Of a DNA stretch of 64,000 nt, positions 40,687-49,210 are shown in pieces. The first letter of the stretch is position 1; each line of letters opens with the position of its first letter. The stretch covers positions 6,424,001 to 6,488,000 of the forward strand of contig NZ_CP071839.1 of NCBI RefSeq assembly GCF_017526105.1, written 5' to 3'. A model generated the notes under the pieces. It was not told where the DNA came from and searched no databases. It saw only the letters and a program-made list of their open reading frames with translations. Made by a program: the position numbers and the translations under genes. This stretch comes from Streptomyces cyanogenus (GTDB lineage Bacteria; Actinomycetota; Actinomycetes; Streptomycetales; Streptomycetaceae).

Positions 40687-41355
40687 TCAGTCCTCGCGCC
40701 GCACCGACAGCAGATCCTCCAGCTGCTCCTCCCGGGCCTGCGCGGCCACGAACAGCAGCTCGTCGCCCGGCTCCAGGGAGTCCTCCTTGGAGGGGGTCAG
40801 CACGCGGGTGCCGCGGATGATCGTGACCAGGGAGGTGTCCTCGGGCCACTCCACGTCGCCGACCTGCGTGCCGGCCAGGGCCGACTCCTCCGGCAGGGTC
40901 AGCTCGACGAGGTTGGCGTCGCCGTGGCTGAAGCGCAGCAGCCGGACCAGGTCGCCGACGCTCACCGCCTCCTCGACCAGAGCGGACATCAGGCGCGGGG
41001 TGGAGACGGCGACGTCCACGCCCCAGGCCTCGTTGAACAGCCACTCGTTCTTGGGGTTGTTGACGCGGGCGACGACGCGCGGGACGCCGTACTCCGTCTT
41101 GGCGAGCAGCGAGACGACCAGGTTCACCTTGTCGTCGCCGGTCGCGGCGATCACGACGTTGCAGCGCTGCAGCGCCGCCTCGTCCAGGGAGGTGATCTCG
41201 CAGGCGTCGGCCAGCAGCCACTCCGCCTGCGGAACGCGCTCGACCGAGATGGCGGTCGGCGCCTTGTCGATCAGCAGGACCTCGTGGCCGTTCTCCAGCA
41301 GCTCGCCCGCGATCGAGCGGCCGACCGCGCCGGCCCCGGCAATGGCGACCCTCAT
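40687..41355 (-). CDS. TrkA/RCK family potassium-channel regulatory protein, second of pair
   Basis: 222 residues from ATG 41355. The RCK-N Rossmann fold starts at once: VAIAGAGAVGRSIAGELLEN with the ribose-binding acidic residue in LLIDKAP. NVVIAATGDDKVNLVVSLLA follows. The RCK-C (TrkA-C) domain fills the last 75 residues (LVELTLPEESALAGTQVGDV; LEPGDELLFVA). Such proteins gate Trk/Ktr-type potassium uptake in response to NAD(H)/ATP, and RCK-C domains bind c-di-AMP in other Gram-positives. It overlaps its sister gene by one base (TGATG). The membrane channel subunit is not in the window. Confidence 0.9.
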   Translation of the reverse strand: MRVAIAGAGAVGRSIAGELLENGHEVLLIDKAPTAISVERVPQAEWLLADACEITSLDEAALQRCNVVIAATGDDKVNLVVSLLAKTEYGVPRVVARVNNPKNEWLFNEAWGVDVAVSTPRLMSALVEEAVSVGDLVRLLRFSHGDANLVELTLPEESALAGTQVGDVEWPEDTSLVTIIRGTRVLTPSKEDSLEPGDELLFVAAQAREEQLEDLLSVRRED

Positions 41356-42026
41356 CAGTGACCGCCCTCCTCTTCCGGGCCACCGGCGAACGCCGCCTCG
41401 ACCTTGTCCACGTCGTCCGCCCGCATCATCACGTGCACGAGGTCGCCCTCCTGCAGCACCGTCTGCGAGGTGGGCAGGATCGCCTCGCCCAGCCGGGTCA
41501 GGAACGCCACCCGGACGCCCGTCTCCTCCTGCAACTTGCTGATCTTGTGGCCCACCCACTTCGGCGAGGCGTGCACCTCGGCGAGCTGCACCCCGCCGGT
41601 GGGGTCGCGCCACAGCGGCTCGGCCCCGGAGGGCAGCAGCCGGCGCAGCATCTGGTCTGCGGTCCAGCGGACCGTGGCCACCGTCGGGATGCCCAGGCGC
41701 TGGTAGACCTCGGCGCGGCGGGGGTCGTAGATGCGGGCGGCCACGTTCTCCACGCCGAACATCTCCCGGGCCACGCGCGCGGAGATGATGTTGGAGTTGT
41801 CCCCGCTGGAGACCGCGGCGAAGGCGCCGGCCTCCTCGATGCCCGCCTCGCGCAGAGTGTCCTGGTCGAAGCCGACGCCGGTCACGCGGCGGCCCCCGAA
41901 TCCCGGGCCCAGCCGGCGGAAGGCGGTGGGGTCCTGGTCGATCACGGCGACCGTGTGTCCCTGTTGCTCCAGGGTCTGGGCGAGAGCGGAACCCACTCTC
42001 CCACAGCCCATGATGACGATGTGCAC
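41355..42026 (-). CDS. TrkA/RCK family potassium-channel regulatory protein, first of pair
   Basis: 223 residues from GTG 42026, with GGAAGGAC five bases upstream; this start places the Rossmann strand at the N-terminus (HIVIMGCGRVGSALAQTLEQ). The NAD-binding acidic residue is in VAVIDQDPTAF, and FAAVSSGDNSNIISARVARE follows. A C-terminal RCK-C domain has VHASPKWVGHKISKLQEETG and LQEGDLVHVMMRAD. It matches the paired ceoB/ceoC (trkB/trkA) arrangement of mycobacteria. It is divergent from the KimA-like permease gene, with a small membrane ORF between. Confidence 0.9.
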   Translation of the reverse strand: MHIVIMGCGRVGSALAQTLEQQGHTVAVIDQDPTAFRRLGPGFGGRRVTGVGFDQDTLREAGIEEAGAFAAVSSGDNSNIISARVAREMFGVENVAARIYDPRRAEVYQRLGIPTVATVRWTADQMLRRLLPSGAEPLWRDPTGGVQLAEVHASPKWVGHKISKLQEETGVRVAFLTRLGEAILPTSQTVLQEGDLVHVMMRADDVDKVEAAFAGGPEEEGGH

Positions 42027-42089
42027 GACCGTCCTTCCGGTGTCCAAAAGTGACTGCTCAGCATCAGGGTCTCAGACCGACGCCCAAAG

Positions 42090-42236
42090 CTACACACGGG
42101 CGCCGCGCGGCGGGCACCCCTGTGCCGGGGCCGGCCGCGGACGGCGGCGAGTGATGCTGCGCACGCTGCACAGGGTCAGGATTCCGAGGCCGCCGAGGGC
42201 GAGCAGCGCCCCGATCAGCTCCGCGGTCGCGGGCAT
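42090..42236 (-). CDS. Small predicted membrane protein, 48 residues
   Basis: Begins MPATAELIGALLALGGLGIL and ends CPPRGARV. The ATG at 42236 has GGAGG four bases upstream. One transmembrane helix (residues about 6-24) is followed by a strongly basic tail (SVRSITRRRPRPAPAQG), giving inside-positive topology. It sits upstream of the RCK pair on the same strand and could be a small partner of a transporter; that is only position. Codon third positions are G/C-rich. Too short to place in a family. Confidence 0.65.
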   Translation of the reverse strand: MPATAELIGALLALGGLGILTLCSVRSITRRRPRPAPAQGCPPRGARV

Positions 42237-42383
42237 GGAACCTCCGAAGTGCGATGACAGGCCGGGTTTGCCATCTAGGCACGGGGGGCATACGGACCAC
42301 GGATTCCGCAGTTCCGTGCGCCCCTGATTTCACTCGTGAGGCAGATCCAGCACGCCGGGTGGGCGGGTGCCAGTTCGAAGGCT

Positions 42384-42397
42384 TACGATCCTCTCTC
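42384..42397 (+). promoter_or_regulatory. Leaderless -10 element of the KimA-like gene
   Basis: TACGAT (42384-42389) lies eight bases before GTG 42398 and no ribosome-binding site precedes the GTG, so the message is probably leaderless. No clear -35 is seen. Confidence 0.5.
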
Positions 42398-44446
42398 GTG
42401 TCCAAACTGACCGACGTGCCCAAACGGATCCTGATCGGGCGCGCACTGCGCAGTGACCGGCTGGGGGAAACGCTCCTGCCGAAGCGCATCGCACTCCCCG
42501 TCTTCGCCTCCGACCCGCTGTCCTCCGTCGCCTACGCGCCGGGGGAGGTCCTGCTCGTTCTGTCCATCGCGGGCGTGTCGGCGTACCACTTCAGCCCCTG
42601 GATCGCGGTCGCGGTCGTGGTGCTGATGTTCACCGTGGTCGCCTCGTACCGGCAGAACGTGCACGCCTACCCGAGCGGTGGCGGCGACTACGAGGTCGCG
42701 ACCACCAACCTCGGCCCCAGGGCCGGCCTCACCGTGGCCAGCGCGCTGCTCGTCGACTACGTCCTGACCGTCGCCGTCTCCATCTCCTCCGGCATCGAGA
42801 ACCTCGGCTCCGCGATCCCCTTCGTGGTCGAGCACAAGGTGTTCTGCGCGGCCGCCGTGATCGTGCTGCTGACGCTGATGAACCTGCGGGGCGTGAAGGA
42901 GTCGGGCAAGCTCTTCGCGATCCCGACGTACGTCTTCGTCGGCGGCGTCTTCATCATGATCGCGTGGGGTGCCTTCCGCGGGCTGGTCCTCGGCGACACC
43001 ATGCGCGCCCCGACGGCCGACTACCACATCAAGGCCGAGCACGAGGGCCTCGCCGGCTTCGCGCTGGTCTTCCTGCTGCTGCGTGCCTTCTCCTCCGGCT
43101 GTGCGGCCCTCACCGGCGTCGAGGCCATCTCCAACGGCGTCCCGGCCTTCCGCAAGCCCAAGTCGAAGAACGCGGCCACCACGCTCGCCATGATGGGCCT
43201 GCTGGCCGTCACCATGTTCTGCGGCATCATCGCGCTCGCCATGACCACCCAGGTCCGCATGGCCGAGAAGCCGGCCACCGACCTGCTGCACAACGGCGTC
43301 CCGCTCGGCTCCGGCTATGTCCAGAACCCGGTGATCTCCCAGGTCGCCGAGGCGGTCTTCGGCAAGGGCAGCTTCCTGTTCGTCCTGCTCGCCGCAGCCA
43401 CCGCGCTGGTCCTGTTCCTGGCCGCCAACACGGCCTACAACGGCTTCCCGCTGCTCGGCTCGATCCTCGCCCAGGACCGCTACCTGCCGCGCCAGCTGCA
43501 CACCCGCGGCGACCGGCTCGCCTTCTCCAACGGCATCGTGCTGCTCGCGGGCGCCGCGATGCTGCTGGTGTTCATCTACGGCGCGGACTCCACCCGCCTG
43601 ATCCAGCTGTACATCGTCGGCGTGTTCGTGTCCTTCACGCTCAGCCAGACCGGCATGGTCCGGCACTGGAACCGCCACCTCGCCGTCGAGAAGGACCCGG
43701 CCAAGCGCAGCCACATGATCCGCTCCCGCGCGATCAACGCGTTCGGCGCCTTCTTCACCGGCCTGGTGCTCGTCGTCGTCCTGGTCACCAAGTTCACGCA
43801 CGGCGCCTGGGTGGCCCTGCTCGGCATGGTCATCTTCTACGCGACGATGACCGCGATCCGGAAGCACTACGACCGGGTCGCCGAGGAGATCGCCGCGCCC
43901 GAGGGCCCGAGCGACGACATGGTCCGCCCCTCCCGCGTCCACTCCGTGGTGCTGATCTCCAAGATCCACCGTCCCACGCTGCGCGCCCTGGCCTACGCCA
44001 AGCTGATGCGTTCGGACACCCTGGAGGCGCTGACCGTCAACGTCGACCCGGCCGAGACCAAGGCGCTGCGCGACGAGTGGGAGCGGCGCGGGATCGACGT
44101 ACCGCTGAAGGTCCTGGACTCGCCGTACCGCGAGATCACCCGGCCGATCATCGAGTACGTCAAGAGCCTGCGCAAGGAGTCCCCGCGCGACGCGGTCTCC
44201 GTGATCATCCCCGAGTACGTGGTCGGCCACTGGTACGAGCACCTGCTGCACAACCAGAGCGCCCTGCGCCTGAAGGGCCGCCTGCTGTTCACGCCCGGCG
44301 TGATGGTCACCTCCGTCCCCTACCAGCTGGCCTCCTCCGAGGCCGCCCGGGCCCGCGCCCGCAAGCGGCAGGAGTGGAACGCGCCGGGCGCGGTCCGGCG
44401 GGGCCCGGCCGTGGAGCGGCCGAAGGAGCCCTCGGCCAAGGACTGA
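42398..44446 (+). CDS. KimA-type (APC superfamily) potassium permease
   Basis: 682 residues from GTG 42398. About twelve membrane helices are followed by a cytoplasmic USP-like C-terminal domain of about 190 residues. Segments closely recall Bacillus subtilis KimA (formerly YdaO): SYRQNVHAYPSGGGDYEVAT, LLRAFSSGCAALTGVEAISN, AANTAYNGFPLLGSILAQDR and GDRLAFSNGIVLLAG. KimA is a proton-coupled high-affinity potassium importer inhibited by c-di-AMP. Most pipelines would call this an APC amino-acid permease. Its position next to two RCK proteins and downstream of kdpDE supports a potassium role. The comparison is from memory and needs an alignment. Confidence 0.85.
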   Translation: MSKLTDVPKRILIGRALRSDRLGETLLPKRIALPVFASDPLSSVAYAPGEVLLVLSIAGVSAYHFSPWIAVAVVVLMFTVVASYRQNVHAYPSGGGDYEVATTNLGPRAGLTVASALLVDYVLTVAVSISSGIENLGSAIPFVVEHKVFCAAAVIVLLTLMNLRGVKESGKLFAIPTYVFVGGVFIMIAWGAFRGLVLGDTMRAPTADYHIKAEHEGLAGFALVFLLLRAFSSGCAALTGVEAISNGVPAFRKPKSKNAATTLAMMGLLAVTMFCGIIALAMTTQVRMAEKPATDLLHNGVPLGSGYVQNPVISQVAEAVFGKGSFLFVLLAAATALVLFLAANTAYNGFPLLGSILAQDRYLPRQLHTRGDRLAFSNGIVLLAGAAMLLVFIYGADSTRLIQLYIVGVFVSFTLSQTGMVRHWNRHLAVEKDPAKRSHMIRSRAINAFGAFFTGLVLVVVLVTKFTHGAWVALLGMVIFYATMTAIRKHYDRVAEEIAAPEGPSDDMVRPSRVHSVVLISKIHRPTLRALAYAKLMRSDTLEALTVNVDPAETKALRDEWERRGIDVPLKVLDSPYREITRPIIEYVKSLRKESPRDAVSVIIPEYVVGHWYEHLLHNQSALRLKGRLLFTPGVMVTSVPYQLASSEAARARARKRQEWNAPGAVRRGPAVERPKEPSAKD

Positions 44447-44534
44447 GGCGCGGTGGGGAGGCCGTAGACTGGTGGGCTGTTGTCGGGCCCGCCGTCGCGG
44501 GCCGCCCCGCTGCCGATCTGGAGTCACCCCCACC

Positions 44535-45863
44535 ATGCCCGCAGAACCGAAGAAGTCGCTGGTGGGGGAGGAGTACGAGGTCGAGATCGGCCCCGTCGCC
44601 CACGGCGGCCACTGCATCGCCCGTACGTCCGAGGGTCAGGTGCTGTTCGTCCGGCACGCGCTGCCGGGCGAGCGGGTCGTGGCCCGGGTGACCGAGGGCG
44701 AGGAGGGCGCCCGCTTCCTGCGCGCGGACGCCGTACGGGTCCTGGAGGCGTCCAAGGACCGCATCGAGGCGCCCTGCCCCTTCGCCGGCCCCGGCCGTTG
44801 CGGCGGCTGTGACTGGCAGCACGCCAAGCCGGGCGCCCAGCGCCGGCTGAAGGCCGACGTCATCGCCGAGCAGCTCCAGCGGCTCGCCGGCCTCACGCCC
44901 GAGGAGGCCGGCTGGGACGGCACCGTGGTGCCGGCCGAGGGCGACAAGCTGCCCGCCGGCCAGGTTCCGCAGTGGCGCACCCGCGTCCAGTACGCGGTGG
45001 ACGCCGAGGGCCACGCCGGTCTGCGCCGGCACCGCTCGCACGAGGTCGAGCGCATCGACCACTGCATGATCGCGGCGGCCGGCGTGAGCGAGCTGGGCAT
45101 CGAGAAGCGGGACTGGACCGGCATGGAGTCGGTCGAGGCGATCGCGGCGAGCGGCTCCCAGGACCGCCAGGTGATCCTCACCCCGCGCCCCGGCGGCCGC
45201 CTCCCGCTGGTCGAGCTGGACAAGCCGGTGTCGGTCCAGCGGGTCGACGAGAAGAGCGGCGGCGTGCACCGCGTCCACGGCCGCCCCTTCGTGCGCGAGC
45301 GCGCGGACGGCCGTACGTACCGGGTGGGCAACGGCGGCTTCTGGCAGGTCCACCCGAAGGCGGCGGACACGCTCGTGACGGCCGTCATGCAGGGGCTGAT
45401 GCCGCGCAAGGGCGAGACGGCCCTGGACCTCTACTGCGGGGTCGGCCTCTTCGCCGGCGCGCTCGCCGACCGCCTCGGCGAGAAGGGCGCGGTCCTCGGC
45501 ATCGAGTCCGGCAAGCGGGCGGTGGAGGACGCCCGGCACAACCTGGCCGACTTCCCGCGGATCCGCATCGAGCAGGGCAAGGTCGAGTCCGTCCTGCCGC
45601 GCACCGGCATCACCGAGGTCGACCTCATCGTCCTCGACCCCCCGAGGGCAGGCGCAGGCCGCAACACGGTCGCCCACCTCGCCTCCCTGAACGCCCGCCG
45701 CATCGCCTACGTCGCCTGCGACCCCGCCGCGCTGGCCAGGGACCTGGGGTACTTCCGCGAGGGCGGGTACCGGGTGCGGACGCTTCGGGCGTTCGACCTG
45801 TTTCCGATGACGTCGCACGTGGAGTGCGTGGCGATTCTTGAGCCTGCCCAAAAGGGTCTCTGA
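44535..45863 (+). CDS. RlmCD/TrmA-type class I SAM-dependent RNA (uracil-5) methyltransferase
   Basis: 442 residues from ATG 44535. An N-terminal TRAM domain (EVEIGPVAHGGHCIARTSEG) precedes cysteines CPFAGPGRCGGC, likely ligands of a [4Fe-4S] cluster. The SAM-binding motif is LDLYCGVGLFAGAL. The catalytic region holds VLDPPRAGAG, VACDPAALARDL with the nucleophilic Cys, and the base Glu in SHVECVAILE. It methylates uracil in 23S rRNA; the exact position (RlmC-, RlmD- or RlmCD-like) is not decidable by eye. It is the last core gene before the accessory region. Confidence 0.92.
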   Translation: MPAEPKKSLVGEEYEVEIGPVAHGGHCIARTSEGQVLFVRHALPGERVVARVTEGEEGARFLRADAVRVLEASKDRIEAPCPFAGPGRCGGCDWQHAKPGAQRRLKADVIAEQLQRLAGLTPEEAGWDGTVVPAEGDKLPAGQVPQWRTRVQYAVDAEGHAGLRRHRSHEVERIDHCMIAAAGVSELGIEKRDWTGMESVEAIAASGSQDRQVILTPRPGGRLPLVELDKPVSVQRVDEKSGGVHRVHGRPFVRERADGRTYRVGNGGFWQVHPKAADTLVTAVMQGLMPRKGETALDLYCGVGLFAGALADRLGEKGAVLGIESGKRAVEDARHNLADFPRIRIEQGKVESVLPRTGITEVDLIVLDPPRAGAGRNTVAHLASLNARRIAYVACDPAALARDLGYFREGGYRVRTLRAFDLFPMTSHVECVAILEPAQKGL

Positions 45864-46265
45864 CCTGCGGTTTTCTTGGGTTCTTCAGGTGTGATCGGCG
45901 GTGCTCGACCTGTTTTCCGAAGTGCATGACGTGAAGCGCGTCGTATGCCTCACGAACGACGCTGACCTGGCGTTTCATGACTTCGCGCTGGGACGATGTG
46001 TGAACGTCAGCCGTATCGGCGCGGACGGCGGCAGGTCGTCTCGACGCTGAGATGACGCTCTTTCTGATGGTCTGTCACCTTGCGGCCGGGGGGCATGGAG
46101 TGATCTTCTGCCGCCTTGGTCCGCCAGCGCCTGGCGCTGCTCGGCCTCGGTGCCCTCATGGATGGCCGTGCCGCCATCGACCGGGCGGGGCCGGGGGCTC
46201 TGAAGCGGTCATCGTGCCCGATCCCAGGTCGCACCTGTGAGTGTGGCCGAACCGCCATTGCACCA
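45864..46265. other. 402-bp junction between core genome and accessory region
   Basis: No open frame here has convincing codon use or a recognisable product, and base composition is more mixed than in the core genes. It probably contains worn remnants of genes lost when the accessory region was inserted. No terminator is obvious after the methyltransferase gene. Confidence 0.5.
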
Positions 46266-46454
46266 TCAGGGCGCTTCGTAGCTGTCACGTTCGTCCCGCC
46301 CCTCGTCGAAGACGAACAGTGGCTTGGTGCCGTGTGCGGGTGCTTCGGCGAGCGTGACGGCTTCTGCGAAAGCTTCGAGTGGGAACGGCCGGGCCTGCGG
46401 AATGCTCAGCACCCCATCGACGACGAGACCGCGCACCTGGGCCAGCGCGTGCAG
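46266..46454 (-). pseudogene. 3' fragment of an alcohol dehydrogenase/quinone oxidoreductase-like gene
   Basis: The frame reads LHALAQVRGLVVDGVLSIPQ, then ARPFPLEAFAEAVTLAEAPA and a short tail to a stop at 46266. This resembles the C-terminus of zinc-type or quinone oxidoreductase-type MDR enzymes (a ...DGVL..P..ARTFPLEEAAEA... pattern). It is cut exactly at the left end of the IS3 element (46455). The 5' part is not found on the other side of the element, so a deletion has occurred. Family assignment rests on about 60 residues. Confidence 0.55.
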
Positions 46455-46486
46455 TGAGGTTGATCCCCGGGAGTGGTCACCGGGTT

Positions 46487-47387
46487 TCATGCGACGAGTG
46501 ACAGCGTATGTGATGTGATCAGTTGCTGTTCGAACTCGGCTGGTGTGAGGTAGCCGAGCGCGGAGTGCCGACGGCGCCGGTTGTAGTACGACAGCCAGCG
46601 GAACAGCTCCGGCCGGGTCTGTGTCTTTGGAGGTCCAGCGGCGGCCATGGAGCAATTCGCGCTTGAGGCCCTGGAAAAACGACTCGGCGAGGGCATTGTC
46701 GTAGCTTGAGCCGACACGGCCCATGCTGCGGCGGATGCCGTGCCGGCGGCAGACCTCGGCGAAGGCGGCCGCGCTGTATTGGGCGCCCCTGTCGGTGTGG
46801 AAGACGACGCCGTGGACCCGGCTGCCGCGGGCAGCCACGGCCATTTCGATCGCGTCGGTGACCAGGGAGGTGCGCATGTGGTCGGCGATCGACCAGCCCA
46901 CCACCTTTCTCGAGTAGATGTCGATCACTGTGGCGAGGTAGAGCCACGTCGTGCCGACGGCTCTGTATGTGATGTCGCCGCACCACCTGGTGTTCAGTGT
47001 GTCCGCGGTGAAGTAGCGCATCACCAGGTCCGGCGCGGGCGGCGCCGCGTGGTCCGCGATCGTCGTCCGCTTCTTCCTCCGCAGGTGCCGGCCGACGATG
47101 TGGTTGATCTGCATCAGCCGGGTGACGCGCTTGCGGTTGATGCTCCGTCCCCTGGCACGCAGCTCGGAATGGACGCGCGGAGCGCCGTAGGTGCCATGGT
47201 GCTCGGCATGGATGGCACGGATCTCGCTCACGGTCCGCTCCTCCTCGGCCTGGCGCTCGGCGCGGGCCTGCGCGGTGGCCAGGTGCCGGTAGTAGCCCGA
47301 GCGGGAGACTCCGAGCACATGGCAGATCCGCTTGACGCCGAAACTGGCGCGGTTGTCGGAGATGAAGTCCCACCGGCGAGGGCTCAC
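46487..47387 (-). pseudogene. IS3 orfB transposase, frameshifted
   Basis: Starts at GTG 47387, overlapping the orfA stop. The helical N-terminal part (RICHVLGVSRSGYYRHLATA) and HTH_21 region (RKRVTRLMQINHIVGRHLRR) precede the catalytic domain: first Asp in CGDITYRAVGTTWLYLATV, second in VVFHTDRGAQYS, Glu in SYDNALAESFFQGLKRELL. After RRWTSK the frame breaks. The proper ending (LFRWLSYYNRRRRHSALGYL ... HTLSLVA, stop at 46487) continues in another frame because TTGGAGG at 46626-46632 has one base more than TTGAGG in copy 2. The shift lies after all three catalytic residues but removes the conserved C-terminus. Confidence 0.85.
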
Positions 47388-47692
47388 TTCACCTCCCGGG
47401 CGAAATAAGCGGCTGCCCGGCGCAGGATCTCGCGCTCCAGATGCCATTCTTTCTCCGCCTTCAGCAGCCGGGCATTCTCTGCCCGCAGCCGGGCCAGCTC
47501 CTCCGCCTCGCTCCCGCCCGCGTCACGGCGTCCGGGCACGGCCTGTGAGTCGTCCTTGCGGACCCACGTCCGCAGCGACTCCGCGGTGATCCCGAGATCC
47601 GCGGCCACCGCCGCGTACGTCCGCTTTCCGCCCGCGGCGCGATAGAGCGCGACAGCGTCCCTCCTGAACTCCTTTACGTCCCAACTGGACAT
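47384..47692 (-). CDS. IS3 orfA transposase subunit
   Basis: About 102 residues from ATG 47692 (MSSWDVKEFRRDAVALYRAA). It has the IS3-type helix-turn-helix (RTYAAVAADLGITAESLRTW) followed by a leucine-zipper-like coiled coil (SEAEELARLRAENARLLKAE). It binds the element's ends and normally makes the OrfAB fusion by -1 frameshifting or coupling with orfB. The reading frame is intact in this copy. Confidence 0.88.
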   Translation of the reverse strand: MSSWDVKEFRRDAVALYRAAGGKRTYAAVAADLGITAESLRTWVRKDDSQAVPGRRDAGGSEAEELARLRAENARLLKAEKEWHLEREILRRAAAYFAREVK

Positions 47693-47750
47693 CCCTCCCT
47701 GTACCATCAAGATCCATTGTCAGGGTGTCCACTCCAAAGGATCAGCCTCA

Positions 47751-47992
47751 GCCTCGGTCCAGTCCCGCAGTCGGCGTGGGGCCGTCACACCGGGGCAGCC
47801 CACCGCTTCCGCGGGTACATCACGCCATGCCACACCGGTCCCCAGCACGTACATGACGCCCGCGAGGGCCACTCGGTCGGAGACACGCAGCCGCCCGGGA
47901 TAGCGGCGGCGCCGCTCGGGAGCGGGCGGCAGCAGCGGGGCCACCCGCTCCCACAGGTCGTCAGGAACAAGATCAGCACGCACTCCGGACAC
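47751..47992 (-). pseudogene. 5' fragment of an IS5-family transposase
   Basis: Reads MSGVRADLVPDDLWERVAPL, LPPAPERRRRYPGRLRVSDR, VALAGVMYVLGTGVAWRDVP and CPGVTAPRRLRDWTEAEA before entering the IS3 element. This is the N-terminal DUF4096-type domain of Streptomyces IS5/IS1647-like transposases. The catalytic part is missing and not found on the far side of IS3, so the IS5 element was truncated by the IS3 event. Confidence 0.82.
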
Positions 47993-48066
47993 CAGCTCAA
48001 GTCATTCTGTAACGATTAGTTAGGGGAGTTTTTGGGTTCGCGACGATGACGTCGGCCATGGGCACA

Positions 48067-48087
48067 CAGCCCTGCCTGACGGGGCTG
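48067..48087 (-). terminator. Hairpin at the 3' end of the biosynthetic operon
   Basis: CAGCCC (48067-48072) pairs with GGGCTG (48082-48087), immediately beyond the ilvE stop codon (48089). It would terminate the long minus-strand transcript before the IS5 fragment. Confidence 0.5.
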
Positions 48088-48088
48088 C

Positions 48089-49183
48089 TCAGTGCGTGGC
48101 ATGGCCCGGCCCGGTCGGAGAGTGCAGCCAGCCTTCCGGATCCGGGGCCAGCCCGTGGTGCAGATCGGTAAGTGCCGTGCGCAGCGCCATCGTGACCGGG
48201 CCCGGCTTGCCCTCCCCTATGGTCCAGGTACTGCTGCGGTCCACGACGGTGCTAATCGGGGTGACCACGGCGGCCGTTCCGCAGGCGAACGCCTCGGACA
48301 TCAGCCCCGCAGCGCACTCGGCGCGCCACTGGTCAAGGGCGATGCGCTCCTCCACAGCGTCGTAACCGAGGCGCTCGGCCAGGGTGAGAACTGTGCTGCG
48401 CGTGACGCCAGGCAGCAGGGTGCCGGTCAACTTCGGGGTGATCACCTGAGCCTGTGCCCCCTGGCCACGGACCAGGAAGAGGTTCATCCCTCCCATCTCC
48501 TCCAGATAGCGCCGCTCGGCGGCGTCCAGCCAGAGGACCTGCTGGCAGCCCGCGGCTTCTGCCTGACGCTGAGCCAGGAATGAGGGGGCGTAGTTGGCAG
48601 CCACCTTCACGTCACCGGTGCCACCGGGAAAAGCGCGGCTGTACTCATGGCTCGCGAAAACGGAGACCGACTCGACGCCGTCACCGAAGAAACCGCCGGC
48701 GACGAAGGCCATGACCAGGAACCGGTACGTCCGCGACGGACGCAGCATGAGCGACGTGTCTGTCCCGAACATGATCGGCCGTACGTAGATGCTGTGGGCG
48801 GGATCGTCGGACAGGCTGCTCTCGTCCGCGTTAATCAGCTGATCAATGGCCGCCACGAACGTCTCGACCGGCAACTCCGGCATAGCGAGCCGACGGCAGG
48901 AACGCTGGAAGCGCGCGGCGTGGTCGTACGGGCGCCAGACACCCATCGAACCGTCGACGCGCCGGTGGGCCTTCAGCCCCTCGTATGCGACCTGACCATA
49001 GTGCAGGCCGATCATCCCAGGGTGAACGGACAGATTCTCCAGCGGGGTCATCCGGCCTTCGGACCAGCCATCGCCCTCGGTCCATTCCAGGCTGATCATG
49101 TGCTCAGTGAACGACTCACCATGGCCAGGGTGCCGCACCGCACGGTTGTGCGGGGCAGTGTTCGGTTCAGATATAGCGGACAT
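48089..49183 (-). CDS. ilvE: Branched-chain amino acid aminotransferase (class IV, IlvE type)
   Basis: 364 residues. PLP-dependent enzyme exchanging amino groups between glutamate and Val/Leu/Ile or their keto acids. The Schiff-base lysine is Lys193 in TGDVKVAANYAPSFLAQ; GLHYGQVAYEGLKA, SIYVRPIMFG and EEMGGMNLFLV are typical fold-type IV segments. It is the last gene of the unit, 27 bp after the SnoaL-like gene. As a cluster copy it probably makes or recycles an amino acid building block; it need not be the housekeeping IlvE. Confidence 0.9.
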   Translation of the reverse strand: MSAISEPNTAPHNRAVRHPGHGESFTEHMISLEWTEGDGWSEGRMTPLENLSVHPGMIGLHYGQVAYEGLKAHRRVDGSMGVWRPYDHAARFQRSCRRLAMPELPVETFVAAIDQLINADESSLSDDPAHSIYVRPIMFGTDTSLMLRPSRTYRFLVMAFVAGGFFGDGVESVSVFASHEYSRAFPGGTGDVKVAANYAPSFLAQRQAEAAGCQQVLWLDAAERRYLEEMGGMNLFLVRGQGAQAQVITPKLTGTLLPGVTRSTVLTLAERLGYDAVEERIALDQWRAECAAGLMSEAFACGTAAVVTPISTVVDRSSTWTIGEGKPGPVTMALRTALTDLHHGLAPDPEGWLHSPTGPGHATH

Positions 49184-49210
49184 ATCTGTTGCTCCTTCGG
49201 AAAGGTGGTC

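Larger units (their letters stand above)
46455..47750 (-). mobile_element. IS3-family insertion sequence, copy 1 (disabled)
   Basis: About 1296 bp. Terminal inverted repeats of about 27 bp: left TGAGGTTGATCC...GGAGTGGTCACC (46455-46481) and, read from the other end, TGAGGCTGATCC...GGAGTGGACACC (47750-47724). It contains orfA and orfB overlapping as GTGA, with the DDE transposase in orfB. A one-base insertion near 46628 shifts the orfB frame. I see no target-site duplication: it abuts a dehydrogenase fragment on the left and an IS5 fragment on the right. A partial second copy lies at 61614-62155 in the same orientation. Confidence 0.88.

Noticed and set aside
46116..46457. Open frames on both strands at the junction before IS3
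   Set aside because: Only the 60-residue minus-strand dehydrogenase-like tail (46266-46454) shows a family resemblance; the plus-strand frame is its shadow.
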